Source: Fusobacterium necrophorum subsp. necrophorum (GTDB lineage: Bacteria > Fusobacteriota > Fusobacteriia > Fusobacteriales > Fusobacteriaceae). From it: 64,000 nucleotides of DNA. The first letter of the stretch is position 1. Each line of letters starts with the position of its first letter. Below the pieces are notes generated by a model, which searched no databases, was not told the origin of the DNA, and saw only the letters and a program-made list of their open reading frames with translations. The translations under genes and the position numbers were made by a program. The stretch lies in assembly GCF_004006635.1 (NCBI RefSeq), contig NZ_CP034842.1, positions 434,001 to 498,000 on the forward strand. Reading direction: 5' to 3'. Shown piece by piece: positions 53,187 to 60,624 of the stretch.

Positions 53187-53897
53187 ATGGATCGATTTAT
53201 TACAGAATTAGGATACCAAGAAATTGCGTTTAGAGTGATTGCGGCTATTTTTATAGGTGGAATTATCGGTTATGAGCGAGAAAAAAATAATAGACCTGCG
53301 GGATTTCGAACTCATATTTTAGTTTGTTTGGGGGCAGCCATTACTTCCATTATCCAAGATAGAATGAGAATTGATGTTCTTCGACTTGCTGCGACACAGC
53401 CGGAAGCAATGCAAGCCATTAAATTGGATTTAGGACGCTTGGGAGCTCAGGTTATCAGCGGAATAGGTTTCTTGGGGGCCGGAAGTATTATGAGAGAACG
53501 AGGTACCATTGAGGGCTTAACCACTGCAGCAGGAATTTGGGCAACAGGATGTATTGGACTTGCCGTTGGGTGGGGATTTTACAGTTTGACCCTGATTGCA
53601 ACCGTGGCGGTGATTATTACTTTGATTACTTTGAAAAAACTGGAAGTGAGTTGGATTGCAAAACAGTACAATGCTAAAATTTCTGTGCAGTATAAAAATT
53701 CCATTCGAGGAGAAGATATTTTAGAAATGTCGGACTACTTGAAAAAAATCAATACGAAGGTGTTGGGAATTACAAAAAATGAAGAAGAGAAAACAGTCCT
53801 GTTCACAATTCGTTTGAAGAAGAATGCAAAAGTCTCAGATATTGTATTAAATCTTGCAAGTTATGATAAAATAGAACAAGTAAGGAAGGAAGATTGA
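53187..53897 (+). CDS. MgtC/SapB family membrane protein
   Basis: ATG 53187 follows AGAGGGG by six nt (236 residues); an earlier in-frame ATG at 53139 overlaps the -10 box. The N-terminal part has four to five membrane helices with GYEREKNNRPAGFRTHILVCLGAA and ISGIGFLGAGSIM, the MgtC signature. The C-terminal domain (about 150-236) is ACT-like and soluble. The family is linked to Mg2+ homeostasis or to ATP synthase inhibition. It abuts a CorA gene, supporting a Mg2+ role. Confidence 0.88.
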   Translation: MDRFITELGYQEIAFRVIAAIFIGGIIGYEREKNNRPAGFRTHILVCLGAAITSIIQDRMRIDVLRLAATQPEAMQAIKLDLGRLGAQVISGIGFLGAGSIMRERGTIEGLTTAAGIWATGCIGLAVGWGFYSLTLIATVAVIITLITLKKLEVSWIAKQYNAKISVQYKNSIRGEDILEMSDYLKKINTKVLGITKNEEEKTVLFTIRLKKNAKVSDIVLNLASYDKIEQVRKED

Positions 53898-53898
53898 A

Positions 53899-54966
53899 AT
53901 GATAAGCTCTCATACAAGTAGAAATAAGAAAAATGGATTGCCACCAGGAAGTATTGTATATACAGGGAAAAATCCAAATCATGACGTTTCTATGACGGTT
54001 ATTTATTACAATGAAGCAATGTTTGTAAAAGAAGTCTATCATTCGATTGAGGACTTTCATTTCAATCGAGATTTTTCCGGAAACACTTGGATAAACATTG
54101 ATGGAATTAGTGATGTTGAGTATATCAAAAAAATCGGGCAGTATTTTCATCTTGACAATTTGACTTTGGAAGATTTGGTAAATCCTGAGCAACGGGTTAA
54201 ATTGGAAGAACGAGAGGAATATTTATTTCTTATCTTAAAAATGTTGACCTTAAATTTGATTACGGAAGAAATTGAGCACGAACAATTGTCCTTTATTTTA
54301 GAGAATAATATTTTAATTACCTTTCAAGAAACTCCAAAAGATGTCTTTGATGGGATTCGTTATCGTTTGGAAGCGGATAAGACTAAAATTCGTTCTCTTT
54401 CCATCGGATATTTGGCATATACTTTGATTGATGCCATTGTCGATAATTATTTTGTGATTTTGGATGAGGTAGAAAAAGATCTTGACAATTTGGAAGCGAA
54501 AGTGATTGATAAGTCAAGAAAAGAGGATTTGGAAAGTATTTTGGAGTTGAAGCAAAGTATCAGTAGCTTAAAAAGATCCATTGCTCCTTTACGAGAGTTG
54601 GTAGCGAAACTACAGACCAGAGGAATGAGTGGATATTTTAGTGAGGATATGAGAATTTATTTGAATGATTTGTATGACCATTCCATTATTACCTTTGAAA
54701 CGGTAGAAATGCTAAATAATCGGGTTCATGAATTGGTACAGCTCTATCACTCCACTGTCAGCAATGATATGAATCAGATTATGAAAATTCTTGCTGTCAT
54801 CTCTACCATTTTCATGCCTCTCAGTTTTTTGACAGGATTGTATGGAATGAATTTTAAATATATGCCGGAATTGGAGAGTCCCAGAGGATATTTTATTTTG
54901 TTGGGATTCATGGTATTATTGGTGTTCGGGATGCTTTTTTACTTTAAAAAGAAAAAATGGATATAA
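53899..54966 (+). CDS. corA: CorA-type magnesium/cobalt channel
   Basis: 355 residues: a large cytoplasmic N-terminal alpha/beta domain, long pore helix (about 200-300) and two C-terminal membrane helices. TGLYGMNFKYMPEL holds the YGMNF selectivity motif near residue 315, and the C-terminus is basic (FKKKKWI). It follows mgtC by one base, so the two are translated together. Confidence 0.95.
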   Translation: MISSHTSRNKKNGLPPGSIVYTGKNPNHDVSMTVIYYNEAMFVKEVYHSIEDFHFNRDFSGNTWINIDGISDVEYIKKIGQYFHLDNLTLEDLVNPEQRVKLEEREEYLFLILKMLTLNLITEEIEHEQLSFILENNILITFQETPKDVFDGIRYRLEADKTKIRSLSIGYLAYTLIDAIVDNYFVILDEVEKDLDNLEAKVIDKSRKEDLESILELKQSISSLKRSIAPLRELVAKLQTRGMSGYFSEDMRIYLNDLYDHSIITFETVEMLNNRVHELVQLYHSTVSNDMNQIMKILAVISTIFMPLSFLTGLYGMNFKYMPELESPRGYFILLGFMVLLVFGMLFYFKKKKWI

Positions 54967-54972
54967 AGTCTC

Positions 54973-55001
54973 TTGACAGTTTTCAAAAAATAGTGTATGA
55001 T
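54973..55001 (+). promoter_or_regulatory. Promoter of tRNA-Leu
   Basis: TTGACA (54973-54978), 17 bp, TATGAT (54996-55001); mature tRNA starts 19 bp later. Confidence 0.85.
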
Positions 55002-55019
55002 ACTCAAGTAATCAGAAAA

Positions 55020-55106
55020 GCCGATGTGTTGGAATTGGTAGACGAGACGGACTCAAAATCCGTTGCCAGCAATGGTGTGTGGGTTCGAGTCCCACCATCG
55101 GCACCA
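55020..55106 (+). tRNA. tRNA-Leu (anticodon CAA)
   Basis: 87 nt with long variable arm, acceptor GCCGATG paired to CATCGGC, anticodon loop CTCAAAA, T loop GTTCGAGTC, encoded CCA. It is the last chromosomal gene before IS91-family and prophage DNA and is the likely integration target. Confidence 0.96.
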
Positions 55107-55320
55107 TTGTTTTTTGTATTTTGCGAATAGTTGCGAAATAGTGGAATTTACAGGGGTTTCAGAAAATGAGTAGAAAAGTATTTTGCGAGAAAAAGCGATG
55201 TTTTGCGAAAGATAAGTGGATTTTAAGGGGATTTTTTTAAGAATAAAATAAGAAGAGCAGGATTAGTTTCCTGCTCATTTTTTATTCTTTAGGAAATTAT
55301 AAATGGAAAGAAGGAGTAAA
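55107..55320. other. Spacer between tRNA-Leu and the IS91-family element
   Basis: No gene. Five TTGCGA/TGCGA-type short repeats occur between 55124 and 55211 (TTTTGCGAATAG, TTGCGAAATAG, TTTTGCGAGAAA, AAGCGATG, TTTTGCGAAAG); they could be recombinase arm sites of the integrated prophage or relics. A terminator sits at 55255-55283. Confidence 0.45.
55255..55283 (+). terminator. Intrinsic terminator downstream of tRNA-Leu
   Basis: GAGCAGGA (55255-55262), six nt, TCCTGCTC (55269-55276), then ATTTTTTATT. Confidence 0.85.
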
Positions 55321-55413
55321 ATGTTTAAAAAAAATGTAGAGTTGAAGAAGGAAAAAGATGAAAAAAAAGAAAAAATATTTTTTTGCACGCGAAAAAACCT
55401 AATGAAATATTAG
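55321..55413 (+). CDS. Possible 30-codon lysine-rich ORF at the IS91 edge
   Basis: ATG 55321 follows AAGGAGT by four nt and reads 30 codons (MFKKNVELKKEKDEKKEK...), ending inside the hairpin behind the transposase gene. It may be the start of a gene cut by the IS91-family insertion or a chance ORF; nothing else supports it. Confidence 0.25.
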   Translation: MFKKNVELKKEKDEKKEKIFFCTRKNLMKY

Positions 55414-55418
55414 GTTTT
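55394..55418 (-). terminator. Terminator of the IS91-family transposase
   Basis: AAAACCTAAT (55394-55403), five nt, ATTAGGTTTT (55409-55418); read on the minus strand it ends in TTTTTT. It overlaps the transposase stop and may also belong to the replication-origin end of the element. Confidence 0.7.
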
Positions 55419-56624
55419 GGAAAGATATGAGATGTGAATTTTTCTTCCATACCAGCGTACCGTGATGTAAAGTTCTTTTTTCCTCATGGGGATATGGCAA
55501 TTTGGGCATAGGAAAGGATGTATTTGAAAATTTTCTAGCATGGAGTTGACATAAAAGGAAAAAGGATTCTTCTTTTTCTTTTTTTGTAAGAATGCCATAT
55601 GTATTTTTAAAGTATCTGATTTTCTACGCGCATAAAAACCAAAACGAGAAATCATTTTAAAATGTTTTGGGGGAAGATGAATCAATACTTGTTGAATAAA
55701 TTTTTCTCGAGACATGGTGATATATGTTTTTTTTTTGTGATTTGCCAAATCATGAAAAAAGAAAGTTACTTCTTTTTCTGTAACATTCACGATTTTGTAA
55801 TCAGCGATCGGAGCACGCGCAAGATATCTACCTAGATATTTCAAGAGTCCTTCCGCAGAATTGACTTCTTGTCTTCCCACCGAGAAAAAAAGTCGTGCAT
55901 TTTCTTTGTAGAGTTTATTGGCTACTTGTTTTGCTTTTTCTTTCCAGATGGGATCTTGATAATTTCCGGATTGAATGAGTTGTAAGACGATAAATTTCCA
56001 TTGATTCGCAATGACATCTACATGAAAATAGTCTAATTTTTTCCATACAAAACGTTTATTAAATCCTCCCAAAGAAATGAGTGCATGCACATGAGGATTC
56101 CATTTTAAGTCTCTGCCAAAGGTATGAATTACAGTTATGAGTCCATAGTGTACAATATCAGATTCTGTAAAATAGTTTTTGGAATATTTCCCAATTTTCT
56201 TTTTTCTTTTTCGTTTTTTATGAGTATTCTGAAACTGATAATCAAAGATTTGTTTGATTCCTAAAGTAAGTTTGTGTAGTAAAGAACGATCTAAGCAAAA
56301 AAAAGGTCTACATTCCTTAGGAATTGTGAAGAGTAGATGTCTATGAGGAACATTTAGAAGTTCATTTGTTATTTTTTGTGCCCAGACTTTAGAATATTTA
56401 TATCCACAGGTAGGACAAAGTCTAGTTTTACAAGTAATTGGGAATTTATGAGTAAGCCCACATTGAGGACAAGCAAAAGAGACGAAAGCTTTTTGATAAT
56501 CAGCACAAAGTAAAAAAGCATTGAAAGATTTTATGAGGTGGAGAAAATGCGCAGGAGAAAAAAAAGGTTGGATATTTTGTAAAATATGTGGTAAATTAGA
56601 GGTAAGGAATAGGTCTTTTAACAT
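55410..56624 (-). CDS. IS91-family transposase
   Basis: 404 residues. N-terminal zinc-binding domain with FACPQCGLTHKFPITC...RLCPTCGYKYS (Cys52, 55, 65, 70, 73), the rolling-circle HUH motif NPHVHALISLGGF (His178, His180), and the nucleophile tyrosine region LLKYLGRYLARAPI (Tyr262/Tyr266). A second CPNCH pair lies near the end. The frame appears intact. It makes the element move by single-strand rolling-circle transposition. Confidence 0.9.
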   Translation of the reverse strand: MLKDLFLTSNLPHILQNIQPFFSPAHFLHLIKSFNAFLLCADYQKAFVSFACPQCGLTHKFPITCKTRLCPTCGYKYSKVWAQKITNELLNVPHRHLLFTIPKECRPFFCLDRSLLHKLTLGIKQIFDYQFQNTHKKRKRKKKIGKYSKNYFTESDIVHYGLITVIHTFGRDLKWNPHVHALISLGGFNKRFVWKKLDYFHVDVIANQWKFIVLQLIQSGNYQDPIWKEKAKQVANKLYKENARLFFSVGRQEVNSAEGLLKYLGRYLARAPIADYKIVNVTEKEVTFFFHDLANHKKKTYITMSREKFIQQVLIHLPPKHFKMISRFGFYARRKSDTLKIHMAFLQKKKKKNPFSFYVNSMLENFQIHPFLCPNCHIPMRKKELYITVRWYGRKIHISYLSKT

Positions 56625-56681
56625 AGGATCGCCTTCTTTCTGTAAATTTAGGTGTGGTAACTTTATTTTACAGAAAAAATC

Positions 56682-56726
56682 AGCCGATTGGAAGAGATTT
56701 TTTAAATCTCCAATCGGCTTTTTTTA
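56682..56726. terminator. Bidirectional terminator after the integrase gene
   Basis: AGCCGATTGG (56682-56691) pairs with CCAATCGGCT (56710-56719), with an inner AGATTT/AAATCT helix; T runs lie on both sides. The integrase stop codon is within the flanking T/A run. Confidence 0.85.
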
Positions 56727-57848
56727 TATTTTTTCCAGCACATCCACGACTTCCATTTTTTTCTCTTTCATGACATGTGCATAAACATTCATTGTGATTT
56801 TGACATTTGAATGCCCCATAAGCACTTGTGCCGTTTTGATTGGAACATTCGCTTCAAACAGCCTCGTACAGTAGCTGTGACGAACACTGTGAAATGTTCT
56901 GCTGTCATCTATACCTAATTGTCTGCAAAGTATTTTTATTCTCCTATCCGGTCTTTTCCGTTCAAGAGGATTTCCATTTTCATTGCAAAACACCAAATCG
57001 GATATTCTTTCTAAGCTATTTAAAAACTTGATTATTTTATCTGGGATTGGAATATCCCGCTCACTATGCGGAGTTTTTAGCATGTCTTTCATCACGTAAA
57101 TATAAGATTTGCTTCCATCCTCATGAAAAACAGTTTCTCTCTGATACTGTTCTCGCACATGTAGTGTCCCTGTGATAAGTCTAACCCATTTTAAAGCCAG
57201 TATCTCTCCAAGCCGCAGACCAGTATAAAACGCCACATAGATAAGTCGGTCTATAACATTTCTGAAATCAAGATTTGCAATAATCAACTCTTGTTCCTCT
57301 TTCGAGAATACTTTAAATTGATCATCTTTTTTCTTGATAACCTTTTGCAAAATCACTCCGGAACAAGGGTTTCTATGGACAATCCCTTTCTCAAATGCAA
57401 AATGTAAACATGATTTTAATTTTATTTTCATTTTTTTTATCACATTCGGGCTATAGTCCTTCTGCAAATCATTAAAAAATAATTGCATCATATCGACTGT
57501 AAGAATGCTAACTTTCACATTAGAAATTGGATATTTCGTTAGTCTGCGATAGCAAACTAAGTACTCATCGAATGTGTTTGATTGTACCTCATTTCTTTTA
57601 TAATCGTGGATCCATTTGTAAAATAAATTCCCAAATGTGATCGCTGAATCACTGCTTAAACTGTTTGTTTTTGCTTCATATTTGACAGTATTGATTTTAT
57701 CCACTACTACGGATTTTTTAAAACTTCCAAAGTATTTCCGGATTTGTTTTCCATTTGCGTCATATCCTATTGTCACAGAAGCTTTATAGTAGGTCTTCCC
57801 GTTCCGGGTAGTCGTTGTGATACTACCTTCTCCTTTATTTCTCCGCAT
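56724..57848 (-). CDS. int: Prophage tyrosine integrase
   Basis: 374 residues. N-terminal arm-binding domain (RRNKGEGSITTTTRNGKTYYKAS, about 2-24, in AP2/arm-type style), SAM-like core-binding domain (about 70-160), and catalytic domain with Arg212 (TGLRLGEI), His320-x-x-Arg323 (HSVRHSY), His346 (LMGHSNVKITMN) and nucleophile Tyr356. All catalytic residues are present, so it should be active. Its 3' end faces tRNA-Leu, as expected if attachment occurred in that tRNA. AGGAGTG lies before the ATG. Confidence 0.94.
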   Translation of the reverse strand: MRRNKGEGSITTTTRNGKTYYKASVTIGYDANGKQIRKYFGSFKKSVVVDKINTVKYEAKTNSLSSDSAITFGNLFYKWIHDYKRNEVQSNTFDEYLVCYRRLTKYPISNVKVSILTVDMMQLFFNDLQKDYSPNVIKKMKIKLKSCLHFAFEKGIVHRNPCSGVILQKVIKKKDDQFKVFSKEEQELIIANLDFRNVIDRLIYVAFYTGLRLGEILALKWVRLITGTLHVREQYQRETVFHEDGSKSYIYVMKDMLKTPHSERDIPIPDKIIKFLNSLERISDLVFCNENGNPLERKRPDRRIKILCRQLGIDDSRTFHSVRHSYCTRLFEANVPIKTAQVLMGHSNVKITMNVYAHVMKEKKMEVVDVLEKI

Positions 57849-57871
57849 AAAAAAATCACACTCCTTTTTAT

Positions 57872-57900
57872 TTGCATGTTGAAAAAGAGTATGATATAAT
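57872..57900 (+). promoter_or_regulatory. Orphan promoter between integrase and the next prophage gene
   Basis: TTGCAT (57872-57877), 17 bp, TATAAT (57895-57900) preceded by TGA (extended -10). It points against both neighbouring genes. The -10 box and start are enclosed by a perfect 10-bp inverted repeat (AAGAGTATGA 57885-57894, TCATACTCTT 57924-57933). Confidence 0.75.
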
Positions 57901-57906
57901 CTAAGT

Positions 57907-57977
57907 AACGATTTAAGGGTATGTCATACTCTTGCACTCCTTCGATGTGTTGGCAGCACTCGGGGGAGTTTTTTTTT
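57907..57977 (+). ncRNA. Short orphan RNA gene in the prophage
   Basis: Between the promoter just upstream and a very stable hairpin with nine T (57936-57977: ACTCC, two U-G pairs, CGA, bulge, GTG, a seven-nt loop and the complementary arm) lies room for a transcript of about 70 nt without an ORF of note. Target and role are unknown; it could regulate integrase or lysogeny genes. Confidence 0.6.
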
Positions 57978-57987
57978 GTTACAAAAT

Positions 57988-58695
57988 CTAAAAGTTATTT
58001 ATGAAGTCTATGATTCCTTGAATTGAAATTATAATCGCAGTATTAGGTAATTTAGAATTTAGAATTCTCTTTCCATTGATAACAATTCCAAAGATAGTTT
58101 GTTGTGTTCCTAATTGATTTTTTGAATACATAACACATGGGCTTCCTTCATATTTTTCGGACTCTATCAAGGTTGTAAGATAATAATTTCCAACACCTTG
58201 TTGTGTATTGTTTCCAATAGCATTTAAAAAATTTAATGGGTATGCTTCTACTAAAAGTGGCTGTTCCATAAAAATATAACTATATACTTTATATTCAAGA
58301 TATTCATAACTTCCGAGAAATTGTCCTGTGAAATGGCTCCTCATGCAATATCTCAATTGAGATAAAGATTGTCGGGGAAGAGCATTTTTTATATGGACTA
58401 TTTGAGGGCCATTAAATTTTAATTCTTCTAGAGGTATATATATTAAATAATCGTTAGTAATAATCCCACAATCCTGCGATACGTTAAACTCTAAATCGTT
58501 TTCAAGAAAATAGGAGCTAAGGGTAACCAGTTTTAAATCCTCGCTTAAAAATTCATTGAATCTAGGCATAATTATACCTAAGAATTCATTATCCCTGAAT
58601 AGAAGACCTTGTTTTAAATATGTTTCTTTTTCCGTCCTTAACTCTAACTTATAAAAAGCATCGTATAAAGAATAATTTTGAATAGGGTATTGCAT
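57988..58695 (-). CDS. Prophage protein, possible trypsin-like peptidase fold
   Basis: 235 residues, not firmly recognised. The C-terminal part has KYEGSPCVMYSKNQ...IFGIVINGKR (182-210), which has the layout of a chymotrypsin-fold Gly-x-Ser-x-Pro nucleophile strand followed by a V-G-I strand; Ser185 would be the nucleophile. A catalytic His/Asp pair is not obvious (His101 and several Asp are candidates), so it may be inactive or not a protease. It lies 16 bp after the repressor gene in the same direction, where ImmA-type peptidases often stand. Confidence 0.5.
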   Translation of the reverse strand: MQYPIQNYSLYDAFYKLELRTEKETYLKQGLLFRDNEFLGIIMPRFNEFLSEDLKLVTLSSYFLENDLEFNVSQDCGIITNDYLIYIPLEELKFNGPQIVHIKNALPRQSLSQLRYCMRSHFTGQFLGSYEYLEYKVYSYIFMEQPLLVEAYPLNFLNAIGNNTQQGVGNYYLTTLIESEKYEGSPCVMYSKNQLGTQQTIFGIVINGKRILNSKLPNTAIIISIQGIIDFINNF

Positions 58696-58711
58696 TTTAA
58701 TCTCTCCTTTT

Positions 58712-59134
58712 CTATTTTAAAATTTTAATAATTGCATCTAATTTTTGTGCATCCGCTTCTTTTAGGGAAAAGATAATTTCTTTTATCTTCTTTAATCTTT
58801 CCCTATCTAAATTTTTTAAGAATTCTAAAATTTCAAATAAATTTTCATCTTTCGCATTATCCTTTGAATATGTTATATCTGATAGATTTCTCTTAACGTT
58901 TGTTAGTCCGATAAGATAGTTCATGTCAATGTCAAAATATTTAGCGTAAGCAACTATATGCTTATTATCTGGAACCGCTATACCGGTCTCCCATCTTGAA
59001 ATCATACTTTTGTTGACCGACAAATCATACTTCTCTTTAAAGATTTTACTCAGCTCATCCATGCTTAAGCTATTCCCCTCTTTTGGTTTTCTTAAAGTTT
59101 TTAACCTGTCTCCGAATAAAAATTTTTTTTCCAT
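58712..59134 (-). CDS. Prophage repressor (XRE-family HTH)
   Basis: 140 residues. An XRE helix-turn-helix occupies about residues 20-75 (LSMDELSKIFKEKYDLSVNKSMISRWETGIAVPDNKH, in pieces), followed by a helical, charged C-terminus for oligomerisation. No LexA-type autoprotease motif is present, so induction probably works through another protein. It diverges from a Cro-like gene across a palindromic operator. Confidence 0.88.
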   Translation of the reverse strand: MEKKFLFGDRLKTLRKPKEGNSLSMDELSKIFKEKYDLSVNKSMISRWETGIAVPDNKHIVAYAKYFDIDMNYLIGLTNVKRNLSDITYSKDNAKDENLFEILEFLKNLDRERLKKIKEIIFSLKEADAQKLDAIIKILK

Positions 59135-59153
59135 CTCTTCCTCCTATGATGAA

Positions 59154-59182
59154 ATGATAGCATATATTTTCTTTTTATGCAA
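59154..59182 (-). promoter_or_regulatory. Promoter of the repressor gene
   Basis: On the minus strand TTGCAT (59182-59177), 17 bp, TATCAT (59159-59154). The leader is only about 13 nt and consists mostly of the ribosome site GGAGGAAG. Confidence 0.72.
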
Positions 59183-59209
59183 CTTATTTTATTTTTTAAA
59201 AAAAAGTTA

Positions 59210-59238
59210 TTGACAAAGCAACTTTTTTATGATATTCT
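59210..59238 (+). promoter_or_regulatory. Early rightward promoter of the prophage
   Basis: TTGACA (59210-59215), 17 bp, TATTCT (59233-59238). The transcription start would fall inside the palindrome at 59238-59263, so bound repressor would block it. Confidence 0.65.
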
Positions 59239-59263
59239 TTTGTTATCTTAAACGATAACAAAA
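59238..59263. promoter_or_regulatory. Palindromic prophage operator
   Basis: TTTTGTTATC, six nt, GATAACAAAA: a perfect 10-bp inverted repeat just before the Cro-like gene. The core CTTAAACGATAA recurs after that gene at 59478-59489 and TTTGTTATC at 59506-59514, suggesting a second site. Confidence 0.75.
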
Positions 59264-59276
59264 TGGAGGTGATTAT

Positions 59277-59468
59277 ATGTATGTGAAATTAAAACAATTT
59301 ATGGTTGAGAAATCATTAAAAAATAAAGATTTAGCAGACTTACTAGATATAAGCTACCCGTGTATAAGTAAAAAATTAAACCAGAAAGGCTCCGATTTTA
59401 CGGTAAAAGAAGTAAAATGTCTTTGTGAGAAATATGGATTAGACGCTAATTTATATTTTTTTTCTTAA
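59277..59468 (+). CDS. Cro-like small HTH protein
   Basis: 63 residues, a single helix-turn-helix: MVEKSLKNKDLADLLDIS as first helices and YPCISKKLNQ as recognition part, then VKEVKCLCEKYGL. Size, position opposite the repressor and GGAGGTG six nt before the ATG all fit a Cro-type switch protein. Confidence 0.82.
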   Translation: MYVKLKQFMVEKSLKNKDLADLLDISYPCISKKLNQKGSDFTVKEVKCLCEKYGLDANLYFFS

Positions 59469-59538
59469 TATAGTTGCTTAAACGATAATTTTTAAAAGAA
59501 TGCTATTTGTTATCAAAGGACAATGAGGAGGGACAAAA

Positions 59539-59904
59539 ATGCAATATTTAAATTTTGAGGACTATTTAGAATCAATGATGTCTTGTGAACAGGTGCGAAT
59601 TTTAAGAATTTGCTTAAGGACTGGAGCCCCTATTCACGTGATAGGCTGTCAAGGTTCTGGAAAAAGTTGTCTTGTAGACGGTTTACGAAAGTTGGGATTT
59701 CGTAATATCACAGAACCTTACAGCCGTGAATTGTTACAACCTGACACTATCCCTATGGAAAAAGAAGGACTCGTGGTATTGCTTTTAAAAGATTCAAAAG
59801 CATATTTCCCTATTGACGAGTATCCGTCAGAGGTCTTTCAACGTTTCCGTGAAGATATTGTCGATTGGGTCTACGGTTTAGAAAATGATGATTTACGGAT
59901 GTAG
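59539..59904 (+). CDS. Small prophage P-loop protein
   Basis: 121 residues, product unknown. VIGCQGSGKSCLVDGL (34-49) is a Walker A loop, but after the next strand (GLVVLLLKD, about 77-85) no clear Walker B acid follows and the protein is short for an NTPase. AGGAGGG precedes the ATG. Its last 34 nt overlap the end of an opposing gene. Confidence 0.65.
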   Translation: MQYLNFEDYLESMMSCEQVRILRICLRTGAPIHVIGCQGSGKSCLVDGLRKLGFRNITEPYSRELLQPDTIPMEKEGLVVLLLKDSKAYFPIDEYPSEVFQRFREDIVDWVYGLENDDLRM

Positions 59905-60185
59905 ACATTGAAAACCCAATCTCGAGAATCTCCATACTTTGATTCATCAAGAACTTTCGCTTTAAATCCGTATTTTACCATCGCTTCCATGAAACATTGT
60001 TTTGTCACATGTTCGGTTTTTGAAGCAATTGTAGATGTAAAATGCTGTTTCAAGCCACCTGCGGTGGATAATCCATCATGATTATATCCGTTTTTTATGG
60101 AGAAATGCTCTTCTATATATTGTAATAGTTGGTCTTGCATTTCTTGAGACAAATCGGAAAAATGGTCAATATTTTTAACTGTCAT
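59871..60185 (-). CDS. Prophage protein of unknown function on the opposite strand
   Basis: 104 residues; AGAGGAGGTGA stands about 6 nt before the ATG, one of the best ribosome sites in the region, so I regard it as real although it opposes the early operon. The protein is mixed alpha/beta (HFSDLSQEMQDQLLQYIEEHF helix at 8-28; RDWVFNVYIRK strand at the end). It overlaps the P-loop gene by 34 nt tail to tail. Confidence 0.65.
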   Translation of the reverse strand: MTVKNIDHFSDLSQEMQDQLLQYIEEHFSIKNGYNHDGLSTAGGLKQHFTSTIASKTEHVTKQCFMEAMVKYGFKAKVLDESKYGDSRDWVFNVYIRKSSFSKP

Positions 60186-60273
60186 AATTTATCACCTCCT
60201 CTTGTTATAGGATTAGTCGCAATATAATTATAACTTTTTGGAGGAGAAAATTCAAGAAAGGAGGAATCGAAAA

Positions 60274-60609
60274 ATGACAAAACTAGAATCGCTGTTGATT
60301 TACTTAGAGAAGAACCCAACAGCAACGTATGATGAAATTTACAAAGACATCAAAGTAAATAAGCAAATGGCAAAAACGTATATCTATCGTTTGAAAGTAA
60401 GAGGGTATCTTGCTAAAGATGAAAATGGGTATAAGGTTTTAAAAACATTTACGGAAGAAACTGGAGAACGAAATTCAAGGGCGGATTATAAAATCGGAGT
60501 CATTCAACATCTGATTGATACCTTTACAGATGACTTTGATAATGCTCAATCATTTGAAGAACGCGATGGAATCTCGAAAAGAGTTATTCAGTTACTACAT
60601 ATGATTTAA
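60274..60609 (+). CDS. Prophage winged-helix-like DNA-binding protein
   Basis: AAAGGAGG places the start at 60274 (111 residues). Residues 1-50 form a winged helix-turn-helix (LLIYLEKNPTATYDEIYKDI...KTYIYRLKVRGYLA) as in many early phage regulators; the C-terminal half is helical and acidic. Function unknown. Confidence 0.65.
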   Translation: MTKLESLLIYLEKNPTATYDEIYKDIKVNKQMAKTYIYRLKVRGYLAKDENGYKVLKTFTEETGERNSRADYKIGVIQHLIDTFTDDFDNAQSFEERDGISKRVIQLLHMI

Positions 60610-60624
60610 AAGGAGAGTGATGTA

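Larger units (their letters stand above)
55394..56676 (-). mobile_element. IS91-family insertion element (ends approximate)
   Basis: A single HUH-type transposase flanked by hairpins: one behind the gene (55394-55418) and a 10-bp dyad TTTCTGTAAA/TTTACAGAAA ahead of it (56637-56646, 56667-56676). IS91-type elements lack terminal inverted repeats and target duplications, so the exact borders cannot be read from one copy. It separates tRNA-Leu from the prophage integrase. Confidence 0.6.
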
